A stretch of DNA of 64,000 nt, from the NCBI GenBank assembly GCA_030527925.1, contig JAUMZW010000001.1, positions 29,455 to 93,454 of the forward strand. Reading direction: 5' to 3'. The DNA is from Streptococcus sp. (GTDB taxonomy: Bacteria; Bacillota; Bacilli; Lactobacillales; Streptococcaceae). A program made the translations under genes and the position numbers. How positions within the stretch are numbered: position 1 is the stretch's first letter; every line of letters starts with the position of its first letter. Below, piece after piece: positions 10,001 through 18,593 of the stretch. The notes under the pieces are model-generated. The model was not told where the DNA came from. It saw nothing but the letters and a program-made list of their open reading frames with translations, and did no database searches.

Positions 10001-10487
10001 AGAGTTGTCAAAAGAAAAATCAGAAATTCTTCTGGGCAATGAATTAGAAAAATTGGAGAAGTATAAGCAAAAGTTAGTTGATAATTTCAATCAATCAGTT
10101 GATACTGCGGAATCAAATCTTCAGTCTCTACAAAATAAGACCGCTGAGAACGCAGCATTAGAGATTGGTAATTCTGTAAAAGATATAAAAAATAGAAGTT
10201 TAATAATAAGCAAGCTTCAAGAGGCAGGGTTAGTGCCAAAAGATGTGAGCAAGATTGCAAATGTAATCCGTATGGTGGATGAAGAGAGTGAGCTGTTCCA
10301 ATATGTTAAAGAGATAGCAGCAAACGTTGATAGATTTTGGCTTGACTTTACTGATTATGCGGAGCTATTCGATTTTTCAAGATTGGAAAATTCTGTAGGT
10401 GCTAAGGTGAAACGAGCATCAAATAGAAAAGCTAATATTGAAAAAACAGAAATAGAAGTTATTATTGGAAATATTGTATTTTCCTAA
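7044..10487 (+). CDS. PLD-nuclease / SNF2-type helicase fusion protein of a defence-like module
   Basis: 1147 residues. The N-terminus carries a phospholipase-D-like nuclease half: FHAKSYLF near residue 140, then GSSNFSKNGLEGNTE near residue 160. A superfamily-2 helicase follows, with Walker A DGVGLGKT (about residue 280), Walker B VDEAH (about 362), motif III LTATPWNN (about 398) and motif VI QRIGRIDRPRQD (about 798). A charged, probably coiled-coil region lies around residues 990-1060. The start overlaps the methyltransferase by 11 bases with no strong Shine-Dalgarno, so its translation is probably coupled. PLD plus SNF2-type helicase plus adenine methyltransferase recalls DISARM and other restriction-like systems, but none of their other core genes is present. 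The role (cutting or processing invading DNA) is inferred. The gene itself appears intact although its partner is broken. Confidence 0.85.
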   Translation: MVDKKELESQIFQRKVIDNRQVLMTDTVRFLISEDSTRTLRLAVGYFYISGLLLIKDEFTKFMMEHNGSVQVMMGNQTNQETVDILSAKSSKEYLEELPSLMSDDIDGILEEEDFLKLVRQWINEGRIEVKVYTGEANYFHAKSYLFSQSFSSSQGKAVVGSSNFSKNGLEGNTELNVFGQDNYFALNDWYSEIWESDEVESFSAELIEIVKGKFPNWQTGEPYKTVQETYYDFAQIYGKPYAELDENSDWIEHLYPHQRIGVIDIWDKLNTYGTAILADGVGLGKTRTTAGIVKTSLDKNPGLRTLIIADNKLKVQWTEELAILGIDSSKFQYLSREKFALSNGKELEQMAQLFDLIIVDEAHLGFKNRGTRAYRNLQIVDQHAISLGKKIKGLMLTATPWNNSRKDVLNLGSLFLDIDSIPSNRHYQQYFLFGNNQRVINKLVSDDVAFNEFWEDLFLQRTRKTYGGQNVSFAQRQFPTVEIPYEPRKNRIFIDNFERISNLKFPYMDAIRYINPERNDMSGDRLKLMLLKRADSSWRSYLVSLEGIKEKNRVLLEDLDRVKNSSNPTSEFKMMLSRRYNLDDYLSKQIGLLTADVSLEDFEDETLLSQYQLDSKIKKRRYFEKISNQIDSIKPNTAKATIKLMYADAIQDGQVLEQLITELKEAYSLVDEKFTKVEENIVKELEQGRKVILISQFADTAKYYYENLLSSNNILSDNIGLITGNDEDNRIGEYPETKKEILDRFSPLSKNRKDIFGTVKEINLLVGTDTISTGQNLQDAVVLMNLDLPYNPMVLEQRIGRIDRPRQDSSVNNIFVYTFPVYEAIDVELQMSERLGKKMAGVMSDTEFDDIVLPEYTSYLEDVKRDKGKAVQTMLDRTVEKTIYNQGTVSEKHSTDYKEANKRLYDMKNSAIKRTEKPVYPKYSFSKNNSSHTIVVARINYKDANGAAISTEERIFDTSELSNSDITNAESHLRQSKIGGISSTAELSKEKSEILLGNELEKLEKYKQKLVDNFNQSVDTAESNLQSLQNKTAENAALEIGNSVKDIKNRSLIISKLQEAGLVPKDVSKIANVIRMVDEESELFQYVKEIAANVDRFWLDFTDYAELFDFSRLENSVGAKVKRASNRKANIEKTEIEVIIGNIVFS

Positions 10488-10573
10488 CCAATAACTTTCC
10501 TAAAAATCATCATTTTTCTGAAACACATAAATGAAAGTAGAAAATATGCTGTCATTTTTTGCTTTCCAGAAAC

Positions 10574-10606
10574 TAAAAAACTTCCCTTGGAATAATCCAA
10601 GAGAAG
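10574..10606 (-). terminator. Rho-independent terminator (minus strand)
   Basis: On the minus strand a hairpin (CTTCtCTTGGA / TCCAAGgGAAG, loop TTAT) is followed by TTTTTT. It would stop leftward transcription arriving from lysS before it enters the helicase gene. It lies about 110 bases beyond the lysS stop. Confidence 0.75.
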
Positions 10607-10684
10607 CTGTAAGTCGTTATAAGTTTTTACAACTACTTGTATAAGTTGTGGTAAATTTTTGGTAAGTTGTACTAATTACTCTCT

Positions 10685-10710
10685 AGAAACGTTGATATGA
10701 CAACGTTTCT
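10685..10710. repeat. Perfect 10-bp inverted repeat next to the lysS stop; possible element end
   Basis: AGAAACGTTG and CAACGTTTCT are separated by 6 bases, and the repeat ends 8 bases from the lysS stop codon. No T-run follows on either strand, so it is not a simple terminator. Short repeats of AAGTTGT occur just to the left (about 10645-10672). The position between an accessory module and the 3' end of lysS fits an attachment-site region of an integrated element (inference). No integrase gene is visible in the window. Confidence 0.45.
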
Positions 10711-10718
10711 GAGACGTC

Positions 10719-12281
<1,563 letters not shown>

Positions 12282-12298
12282 TTAACTAATGATCTTCG

Positions 12299-12327
12299 TT
12301 GAAAATATGGATACAAAATAGTATAAT
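12299..12327 (+). promoter_or_regulatory. Promoter of the HAD hydrolase gene
   Basis: TTGAAA and TATAAT are separated by 17 bases, ending about 30 bases before the ATG, with a ribosome site AAGGAGAG between them. Confidence 0.7.
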
Positions 12328-12357
12328 GATAAAGCATAAAATAAGGAGAGATAAAAG

Positions 12358-13260
12358 ATGATAACCTCTATCGTTTTTGATGTTGATGATACGATTTATG
12401 ACCAGCAAGGTCCATATAGACTTGCAATGGAGAAATGTTTTCCTGATTTTGATATGAGTCATATCAACCAAGCCTATATTCGTTTTAGGCACTATTCTGA
12501 TATTGGATTTCCAAAAGTTATTGCTGAGAAAATGACGACTGATTATTTTCGATTTTGGAGGTGTAAAGAAACACTTTTAGAGTTTAATTATCGGGAAATT
12601 GGTGAAGCAGAAGGTAAATATTTTCAAGAAGTTTATGAATATGAATTAGAACATATTACGATGCTTGATGAGATGAGATTAACACTTGATTTTTTAAAAT
12701 CAAAAAATATTCCAATCGGTGTCATTACTAATGGTCCTACAGAACATCAGTTAAAAAAAGTTAAAAAATTAGGTTTATATGATTATGTTGAACCACAACG
12801 TGTTATTGTTAGTCAAGCTACAGGCTTTCAAAAACCCCAAAAAGAAATTTTTAATTTAGCCGCTAAACAGTTTGGGATGAATCCATCTACAACTCTTTAT
12901 GTGGGAGATTCTTATGATAATGATGTTATGGGCGCATTTAATGGTGGTTGGCATTCAATGTGGTTTAATCATCGGGGGAGAACATTAAAGCCGGGAACAA
13001 AACCGGTATATGATATTGCTATTGATAATTTTGATCAATTATTTGGTGCTGTTAAGGTCTTGTTTGATTTGCCTGATAATAAGTACATTTTTGATGTTAA
13101 TGACAGAGAGAATCCGATTTTAGAATTAGGAATTAATAACGGATTAATGATAGCTGCAGAAAGACTTTTAGAAAGTAACATGAGTATTGATAGGGTTGTT
13201 ATTTTACTCCGTTTGACTGCAAAACAAGAAAAAATACTTCGCTTTAAGTATAGTAGGTAA
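12358..13260 (+). CDS. HAD-superfamily hydrolase (YjjG/phosphoglycolate-phosphatase-like)
   Basis: 300 residues with the HAD motifs in order: FDVDDTIYD at residues 8-16 (nucleophile Asp), VITNGPTEH (motif II), a Lys in KPQKEIF (motif III) and YVGDSYDNDVMGA (motif IV). The helical cap between motifs I and II is of the C1 type, as in YjjG-like nucleotidases and phosphoglycolate phosphatases. A ~60-residue C-terminal extension after the HAD core (from about residue 235) is not explained by the family. It is a single gene with its own promoter and shares a bidirectional terminator with the converging gene. The substrate cannot be told from sequence; a small phosphorylated metabolite is likely. 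Confidence 0.85.
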   Translation: MITSIVFDVDDTIYDQQGPYRLAMEKCFPDFDMSHINQAYIRFRHYSDIGFPKVIAEKMTTDYFRFWRCKETLLEFNYREIGEAEGKYFQEVYEYELEHITMLDEMRLTLDFLKSKNIPIGVITNGPTEHQLKKVKKLGLYDYVEPQRVIVSQATGFQKPQKEIFNLAAKQFGMNPSTTLYVGDSYDNDVMGAFNGGWHSMWFNHRGRTLKPGTKPVYDIAIDNFDQLFGAVKVLFDLPDNKYIFDVNDRENPILELGINNGLMIAAERLLESNMSIDRVVILLRLTAKQEKILRFKYSR

Positions 13261-13275
13261 CTACTTAATAACATA

Positions 13276-13305
13276 AAAACAGATTGAAATTTTCAATCTG
13301 TTTTT
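13276..13305. terminator. Bidirectional terminator
   Basis: The palindrome AAAAACAGATTGAAA / TTTCAATCTGTTTTT serves the HAD gene on the plus strand and the phosphatase gene on the minus strand. Its T-run touches the stop codon of the minus-strand gene. Confidence 0.85.
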
Positions 13306-13948
13306 ATGTTGGATTAATATCAATAGTATCCTCTAGGTATGATTTATCATTCCATAAAAGACAATTAAATGATTCGCAATCAGTAGTTTCTAAAATGGTA
13401 AGGCTTGCGTTATCTAACCCCCCTTTATCACGTAAGTGTCCAGGTTCGAATCCTAATAGGCTTCGTATTGATGCGGTTAGATTAGCACCATGTCCAATAA
13501 TTAATACGTTTTTATAATGTTTGTTTTTTAAACTGTCTATTAGTTCCTTGACACGATGAGTTGTTTTATAAACGCTTTCAGCTTCGAAAAGATTAGAGTT
13601 AAACTTGGCCAAATTATGTCTGAAAGCTTCCATTTGTTTGGAGTAAATAGCACTAGCAGTTGATATTTTTTCTCCCTCTAATTTTCCAAGTTGCCATTCA
13701 CGTAGTTTAGGGGTTTGAATTAGAGTGTTTGAAAAATGATTATGTTTAATTATGATTTCAGCAGTATCAAATGCTCGTTTTAAATCACTTGAAAAGACAA
13801 CATCAAAATTAATATCAGCTAAATAGTCTCCTAGTTGTGCTATTTCATCGAGTGAAGATTCAAGTAGTGGTGAATCTCCATTAGCTCCTTGAAAACGGCC
13901 TTCCTCGTTCCATTGTGTTTTTCCATGTCTAACAAAATATAGTTTCAT
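13304..13948 (-). CDS. Histidine phosphatase family protein (phosphoglycerate-mutase-like)
   Basis: 214 residues. The catalytic RHGKTQWNEEGRFQG at residues 7-21 has the phospho-accepting His. A second His in IIGHGANLTAS (about residue 150) and an acidic residue in LREWQLGKLEG complete the branch-1 histidine phosphatase active site. Such streptococcal proteins are usually labelled phosphoglycerate mutase but are more likely broad or unknown phosphatases, because the glycolytic GpmA is longer and has different loops. It lies 13 bases downstream of ybaK and is probably co-transcribed with it from the promoter at about 14479-14508. Confidence 0.85.
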   Translation of the reverse strand: MKLYFVRHGKTQWNEEGRFQGANGDSPLLESSLDEIAQLGDYLADINFDVVFSSDLKRAFDTAEIIIKHNHFSNTLIQTPKLREWQLGKLEGEKISTASAIYSKQMEAFRHNLAKFNSNLFEAESVYKTTHRVKELIDSLKNKHYKNVLIIGHGANLTASIRSLLGFEPGHLRDKGGLDNASLTILETTDCESFNCLLWNDKSYLEDTIDINPT

Positions 13949-13961
13949 TACCTTTCTCCTT

Positions 13962-14438
13962 TTAATTTTCCGTTAGATTTGCAAATTTAGCATTGATAAA
14001 ATCAGCTAATGTTTGACTTTCAATTTTGATTGAGCGACCAATTTCACCAGCAGATACAATCATTGTCTTTTTATCAAGGGCTGATTGGTCAATGTAAATT
14101 GGGAAGTTATGCTTTTGTCTAATCCCTACAGGATTGTTTGCTCCATGGATATAACCAGTAGTTTTTTGTAGGTCTTTTTGAGGAATCATAGTAATTTTTT
14201 TATTACCAGATAATTTCGCCAATTTTTTTTCAGATAGGTGTTCAGTTAAGGGAACAATTCCAATAACTGGACCTGTTTTATCACCAATTAAAGCTAATGT
14301 TTTGTAGATTTCTTCTCTTGGGATTTCAAGTTTTACATGCTGTTCTAAAGCATTTATCATAAGACTTTCGTAACTGATATTAGCTTTATCAAGAATCTGT
14401 TCAACTAATGTTTTTTTTATACTTTTTTTCTTTGACAT
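13962..14438 (-). CDS. ybaK: YbaK/EbsC-type Cys-tRNA(Pro) deacylase
   Basis: 158 residues matching the YbaK/ProX editing-domain fold. Characteristic segments are DKTGPVIGIVPL, KKLAKLSGNKKITMIP, GYIHGANNPVGIR and VSAGEIGRSIKI. Members hydrolyse Cys-tRNA(Pro) formed by mischarging of prolyl-tRNA synthetase. Length and motifs are complete. The N-terminus is very lysine-rich (SKKKSIKKT). It is the first gene of a two-gene leftward operon. The gene symbol is by family; ebsC is an older name in enterococci. Confidence 0.88.
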   Translation of the reverse strand: MSKKKSIKKTLVEQILDKANISYESLMINALEQHVKLEIPREEIYKTLALIGDKTGPVIGIVPLTEHLSEKKLAKLSGNKKITMIPQKDLQKTTGYIHGANNPVGIRQKHNFPIYIDQSALDKKTMIVSAGEIGRSIKIESQTLADFINAKFANLTEN

Positions 14439-14478
14439 TTTACTCCGAAATTAATATATGAAATTTTATTCTTTTATT

Positions 14479-14508
14479 ATTGTACTATATAATAGCTTAT
14501 TGAGACAA
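14479..14508 (-). promoter_or_regulatory. Promoter of the ybaK-phosphatase pair
   Basis: On the minus strand TTGTCT and TACAAT are separated by 18 bases, about 40 bases before the ybaK ATG. Confidence 0.5.
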
Positions 14509-14712
14509 GTGAAATTTTAAAAAAGTTATCTCATAGCTTTGTTTAGACAGTAGACAAATTTGTTAGAGAATACTTTAAGTTTTTTGATTGAATGACATTT
14601 TAGTCATTTTAAAATCATTTATTTTGCATTGTAAAACTAAAAAATACTATGAGAAGACTTCTTATTCGACTTAACGTGATATGTCTGATATCTACCATTT
14701 TGTATTATTTTC

Positions 14713-14746
14713 AAAAAAAAACAAACCTCCAAAGAGAAGTTTGTTT
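14713..14746 (-). terminator. Terminator of the GH25 gene
   Basis: On the minus strand the hairpin AACAAACttCTC / GAGgTTTGTT is followed by a run of T, directly after the GH25 stop codon. Confidence 0.8.
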
Positions 14747-15589
14747 TTACTCTGACTTACCAAATAATTTTTCATAGGTAGTTTTGGCATCTTTAGTTAC
14801 GGCGATTTGATTTAGGTCTAAGACATTGTTAAAACCAGGGATATAGCCTTGTGAAGTGTATTGATGTAAATCATAATCAAGATCAGTTTGAGGAGCTGCT
14901 TCATAATAACCAGAGTCATTCCCATATGTAGGAATCCAAATAGCATCGAAATCTTTAACAGAGATATCTTGTTCCGTCATAAAATAAGTACCGATGTAAA
15001 TACCAACATTTTTAGCTCCTAAACGTTTCAATTCTTCTCTAAAAGCTTGAACACCTTTATTCATGTTAGACATAGTTTTTTCTTCGACGTCAATCCAATA
15101 AAAAGTAGGATGATAAGGAGAAGCACTGTCATAGAACGTTTTTGCCTCAGACTTCATATCTTTGACACTTTTACCGAGTGCATAGCTATAGACTGCTACG
15201 GGAACTTTATATTTTTGAAATTGTTTAATATGTGTCTTAAATGACTTATCAACTCCAGTTGTATATGCAGCATTATTATTAGATTTTATTTGTGAACCAC
15301 CATAAACACGAACTATAGCTCCAGAAATATTTTTGGAAAGTGTTTTGTAGTCGATTTCACTAGGGAGTTGCCACCCAGAAACGTCGATAATAGGATTAAG
15401 AACAAATTCTTTACTTTCTTTTTTAGTTGTTGAAGTTGACTTACTTGTTATTGTACTTGGGATAGACTCATTGGCTTTTTTTAGTTGATTTTGGAATTGA
15501 TTATTTGCATGTGATATACTAATAAAAAACAATAAGAATAACAAGCAGAAAAAAACTAAAACAACAATTGGCTTAATTCTTCTTCTCAT
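14747..15589 (-). CDS. Membrane-anchored GH25 muramidase (lysozyme)
   Basis: 280 residues. An N-terminal membrane segment or uncleaved signal (residues ~7-27, VVLVFFCLLFLLFFISI) is followed by a Ser/Thr/Lys-rich linker. A glycoside hydrolase family 25 domain runs from IDVSGWQ (about residue 70) through FYWIDVEEK (catalytic acidic pair, about 170) to DYDLHQYTSQG near the end. GH25 enzymes cut the MurNAc-GlcNAc bond of peptidoglycan, so it probably works at the outer face of the membrane in wall remodelling. The ATG has no Shine-Dalgarno, and the best promoter ends only 8 bases before it, so the transcript may be leaderless or nearly so. It is a single gene with its own terminator. Confidence 0.9.
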   Translation of the reverse strand: MRRRIKPIVVLVFFCLLFLLFFISISHANNQFQNQLKKANESIPSTITSKSTSTTKKESKEFVLNPIIDVSGWQLPSEIDYKTLSKNISGAIVRVYGGSQIKSNNNAAYTTGVDKSFKTHIKQFQKYKVPVAVYSYALGKSVKDMKSEAKTFYDSASPYHPTFYWIDVEEKTMSNMNKGVQAFREELKRLGAKNVGIYIGTYFMTEQDISVKDFDAIWIPTYGNDSGYYEAAPQTDLDYDLHQYTSQGYIPGFNNVLDLNQIAVTKDAKTTYEKLFGKSE

Positions 15590-15596
15590 TATTGAT

Positions 15597-15625
15597 ATTG
15601 TAACTTAAAAGTGATAAAAAATCAA
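15597..15625 (-). promoter_or_regulatory. Putative GH25 promoter very close to the start codon
   Basis: On the minus strand TTGATT and TACAAT have a 17-base spacer. The -10 box ends about 8 bases before the ATG, which would give almost no 5' untranslated region. Confidence 0.5.
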
Positions 15626-15660
15626 AGTTTGGTGGTTTTTTTAATACATTTGACCCTAAA

Positions 15661-15689
15661 TTGTAATACTAATTAAGAAAAAGTAGAAT
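15661..15689 (+). promoter_or_regulatory. Promoter of the ECF-transporter/DUF4430 pair
   Basis: TTGTAA and TAGAAT have a 17-base spacer, about 38 bases before the ATG. No riboswitch-like structure could be recognised in the short leader. Confidence 0.45.
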
Positions 15690-15726
15690 GGAAGATATGA
15701 CTTTAAATTTTAAAGCGAGGTAAAAT

Positions 15727-16239
15727 ATGACATTGAAAAGAATGACGAGGATTGCATTGCTAGCAGCCATGTGTGTTGTTTCTAGATATCTTTTTGGAGC
15801 TTTTCCAAATGTAAAACCGATGACGGCTATTTTTTTTATTTCTAGTTTATTTTTTGGTTTTTTTGATGGTTTTTTGATTATGTTCATTTGCATGTTAGTA
15901 ACATCTTTTATTTTTGGTTTTGGTATATGGGTTTATTTTCAGATAATAGCCTATACTCTTATTCTTTTATTATGGACTATTTTAAAATTGATACTGACAA
16001 AGCACACCAGATTTGTTATAATGAAGAACGTGATGATACGAGGGATAGTAGCAGGTATGCTTGCTTTTTTATATGGTTTTATTATTGATTTTATAAATGC
16101 AGTTTTCTTTCATCTTCCTTGGTGGGGATATGTATTAAATGGTTTAACTTTTAATCTGGCTCATTCTGTATCAACTATCTTATTTTATCCACTTATATTT
16201 GAAGCATTTAGGAGATTAGGCTATGAAGAAAATTTATAA
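15727..16239 (+). CDS. ECF transporter S component (vitamin/cofactor uptake)
   Basis: 170 residues with five or six hydrophobic segments, typical of ECF substrate-binding S components. The N-terminal KRMTRIALLAAMCVVSRYLF resembles the helix-1 region that contacts the EcfT subunit. S components capture one small substrate (vitamin, metal or precursor) and share a common EcfA-A'-T energy module encoded elsewhere. The stop overlaps the next gene, a DUF4430 lipoprotein, by 17 bases, so the two are translationally linked. DUF4430 resembles the C-terminal domain of transcobalamin, so a corrinoid or related ligand is a reasonable but unproved guess. The start is supported by AGCGAGG upstream of the ATG. 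Confidence 0.85.
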   Translation: MTLKRMTRIALLAAMCVVSRYLFGAFPNVKPMTAIFFISSLFFGFFDGFLIMFICMLVTSFIFGFGIWVYFQIIAYTLILLLWTILKLILTKHTRFVIMKNVMIRGIVAGMLAFLYGFIIDFINAVFFHLPWWGYVLNGLTFNLAHSVSTILFYPLIFEAFRRLGYEENL

Positions 16240-16618
16240 ATTATGGCTTTTACCATTACTATTATTGGTTTTAGTGGGATGCTCTCAAACAACACTTTCT
16301 CCCAAAACAACATCCAGTTCATCGACAGAAGCTGTTAAAACAACTGCAAAATTAATTGTTAAAAAAGATGAAAAAGTGTTAGAAAAAAATGTTACCTTTA
16401 AAAAAGGCGAGAGTGTCTTAGATTTATTAAAAACAACTTACACAATCGAAGACAAAGATGGTTTTATCACTTCAATTGATGGTTTAAAGCAGGATGAATC
16501 TGCTAACAAATATTGGATGTTTAAAATTAATGACGAAGTGGCATCCAAAGGTGCCAAAGACATTACTGTCAAGAATGGTGATAAGATTGAATTTTATCAG
16601 GAAACCTTTAATAACTAA
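16223..16618 (+). CDS. DUF4430 lipoprotein, likely partner of the ECF S component
   Basis: 131 residues. The lipoprotein signal peptide is clear: Lys-rich start, hydrophobic core, and lipobox LVGC with the Cys at residue 20. A Ser/Thr-rich linker leads to a compact domain with LDLLKTTY, FITSIDGL and the YWMFKIND segment typical of DUF4430 (transcobalamin C-terminal-like fold). The start overlaps the S component gene by 17 bases. It is probably anchored on the outer face of the membrane and hands a ligand to the S component, which is unusual because classical ECF transporters need no binding protein. The gene is followed immediately by a strong bidirectional terminator. Confidence 0.85.
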   Translation: MKKIYKLWLLPLLLLVLVGCSQTTLSPKTTSSSSTEAVKTTAKLIVKKDEKVLEKNVTFKKGESVLDLLKTTYTIEDKDGFITSIDGLKQDESANKYWMFKINDEVASKGAKDITVKNGDKIEFYQETFNN

Positions 16619-16646
16619 AAAACCAGTAGAATTCTACTGGTTTTTT
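16617..16646. terminator. Bidirectional terminator
   Basis: The perfect palindrome AACCAGTAGAATTCTACTGG is flanked by A and T runs. It serves the DUF4430 gene and the converging pepF. Confidence 0.9.
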
Positions 16647-16651
16647 AGTTA

Positions 16652-18448
16652 TTAAAGGTTTATTTCATTACTATAAGCTATTATTTTTTCAACTGTTTCA
16701 TCGAGAAATGCTATTGTATCTTTTAGTGGTTTATCAGTTGAGATGTCTGCACCAATAATTTTAGCTGTGTCAAGTGGTGTCAAACTTCCTCCTGATTTTA
16801 GAAAAGAAAGCCATTCTTGTGCTCCATTAGGGTTATTTTTGAGATTAAGATATCCAGCAGTTGCAATAACAAGACCTGCTGAATAAGTGTAACTATATAA
16901 ACCATAATAATAATGACTTTGTCTCATCCAAGTTAACGCAGCATCATCATCTATTTCAATAGCATCACCCCAAAACTCAGTTAGTACTTCTTTCATAATA
17001 TGATTCAATTGATGAGCTCCAAATGTTTTACCTTCTTCAATTAAAGAATAAACGCGACGTTGGAAAGCAGCCTCTAGTAAGTGAGTGATAAAGTTATGGA
17101 AGTAAGTATCAGTTAGTCGATGTGCTAAAGCAAAACGTTTTTGTCGAATATCATCAGAGGTTTGTTCCAAATAATCACTTAGTAAAAGCTCATTGAATGT
17201 TGAAGGTGCTTCAACGTAGTAGGTTGACATATGAGTATTGAATATGCTTTGAGCATTGTCAGAAAAGATAAATTGTCCAGAATGACCAATTTCATGAATT
17301 AAAGTGTAGACATCACTTAGTCGACCTGTCCAACTCATTAAAACGTATGGATGAACTCTATAAGGGTCAGCAGCATAACCTCCTGAATCCTTATTTTCAT
17401 TTGCAGCAAAGTCAACCCAACGTTCGGTTTGATAACGTTTGATTTCATTTAAATACTCTTCACCCAACGGTTTGATAGATTCCATTACAAGATCATAAGA
17501 GTCATCGATACTAACCTCAGGATTAAGTTCAGTGTCTAAATCTAACTTCCAATCAGCGAATGTTAATTTCTTTATACCATTAATTTTAGCCACATGTTTT
17601 AGGTATTTTCTTGCAATAGGTGCAAAATCAGTCATGATGAGATCTATTTGACGATTAAACATGCTACGATCGACTTCTTGGGAAACTAATAGTGAGTCAA
17701 TCACAGATTCGAAACCTCTCATGTCAGATATTAACTTTTCTGATTTTACTTGTGCTAAATAACTAGCTGCAGCTGCATTTTGATGTTTTCGTAATCCATT
17801 AGAAAAAGAACGAAAGGCTTTTTCACGGATTTCGGCATTCTCATGATTTTGATAATAATTTTCATAAGTGACAAAGCTATTCTTGTACAGTTTTCCATCA
17901 ACTTCAAAATCTTCCATCTCAAAGTCACCTGCGCGCATTTTTGTGTAAATGTCACAAGGACTCTCAAAAACTTCTCTTAGATTGGTTAAGGTCTTTTCAA
18001 TTTCATCACCTAAAAAATGAGTTTTTTTAAGTCGTATTTCACGAATATAAGCACTAAAGTACTTTTTTTTAGCTAGTTGATCTAAGATATGACCTGGAGC
18101 GGTGACTAGAGCAGTGTCAAAAAAATTAAGTTCAACAGATGATTTTGTCATAAAATCTTGACCAGCTTGAGCAATTTGAGCAAATTCTTCATTACTAAAA
18201 TCTGTCGTTTGAGGCATAAACGAATAAGTTGAAAGATGACTGATTTGAATTAAAATTTGTTCATATTCCATAAGTGCAGAATTATAATCATCTAAAGTAT
18301 TTAAGGAATTGAGATAATTTTTTTTAAAATTTGAAATATCTTCTAAAGCCTTTTCAATATGTCTTAGAAAATCTTCTCTGTCTTGATATAATGCAGATAA
18401 ATCCCAAAGTTCTTTAGTGGGGAAATCTTCTCTTTTTTTGAGTTCCAT
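16652..18448 (-). CDS. pepF: Oligoendopeptidase F (M3 metallopeptidase)
   Basis: 598 residues, the usual PepF length. The zinc site HEIGHSGQF lies around residue 387-395, with the downstream Glu ligand in VEAPSTFNE. The M3 catalytic region continues through the HYYYGLYSYTYSAGL segment near the C-terminus. PepF cleaves oligopeptides of roughly 7-17 residues in the cytoplasm after peptide uptake. It starts with ATG behind AAGGAG, and is transcribed divergently from ppc across a 145-base gap. No signal peptide is present. The sequence looks intact. Confidence 0.95.
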   Translation of the reverse strand: MELKKREDFPTKELWDLSALYQDREDFLRHIEKALEDISNFKKNYLNSLNTLDDYNSALMEYEQILIQISHLSTYSFMPQTTDFSNEEFAQIAQAGQDFMTKSSVELNFFDTALVTAPGHILDQLAKKKYFSAYIREIRLKKTHFLGDEIEKTLTNLREVFESPCDIYTKMRAGDFEMEDFEVDGKLYKNSFVTYENYYQNHENAEIREKAFRSFSNGLRKHQNAAAASYLAQVKSEKLISDMRGFESVIDSLLVSQEVDRSMFNRQIDLIMTDFAPIARKYLKHVAKINGIKKLTFADWKLDLDTELNPEVSIDDSYDLVMESIKPLGEEYLNEIKRYQTERWVDFAANENKDSGGYAADPYRVHPYVLMSWTGRLSDVYTLIHEIGHSGQFIFSDNAQSIFNTHMSTYYVEAPSTFNELLLSDYLEQTSDDIRQKRFALAHRLTDTYFHNFITHLLEAAFQRRVYSLIEEGKTFGAHQLNHIMKEVLTEFWGDAIEIDDDAALTWMRQSHYYYGLYSYTYSAGLVIATAGYLNLKNNPNGAQEWLSFLKSGGSLTPLDTAKIIGADISTDKPLKDTIAFLDETVEKIIAYSNEINL

Positions 18449-18593
18449 AATTAATCTCCTTATAATATTATAATCTAGTATATCAAAAAAGCTTACACAT
18501 TGTTCTATAAAGTTTAGTAAATTCTGAAAATTTATTTACTTTTTAGCTTAAAGTGGTATCATAATAGGTATATTATCAAAAGGAGAGATTGTT

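Larger units (their letters stand above)
14439..14746. other. 308-base intergenic stretch
   Basis: This AT-rich spacer lies between ybaK and the GH25 gene, both on the minus strand. It holds the ybaK promoter near 14479-14508 and the GH25 terminator at the right end. A small hairpin (ATGAC / GTCAT) near 14590 has no convincing T-run. No small gene with a ribosome site was found in either direction. Confidence 0.5.

Noticed and set aside
3587..10487. A complete BREX or DISARM system
   Set aside because: The window has only a methyltransferase and a PLD-helicase; no pglZ, brxC, drmA or drmB homologue is present up to the lysS border.
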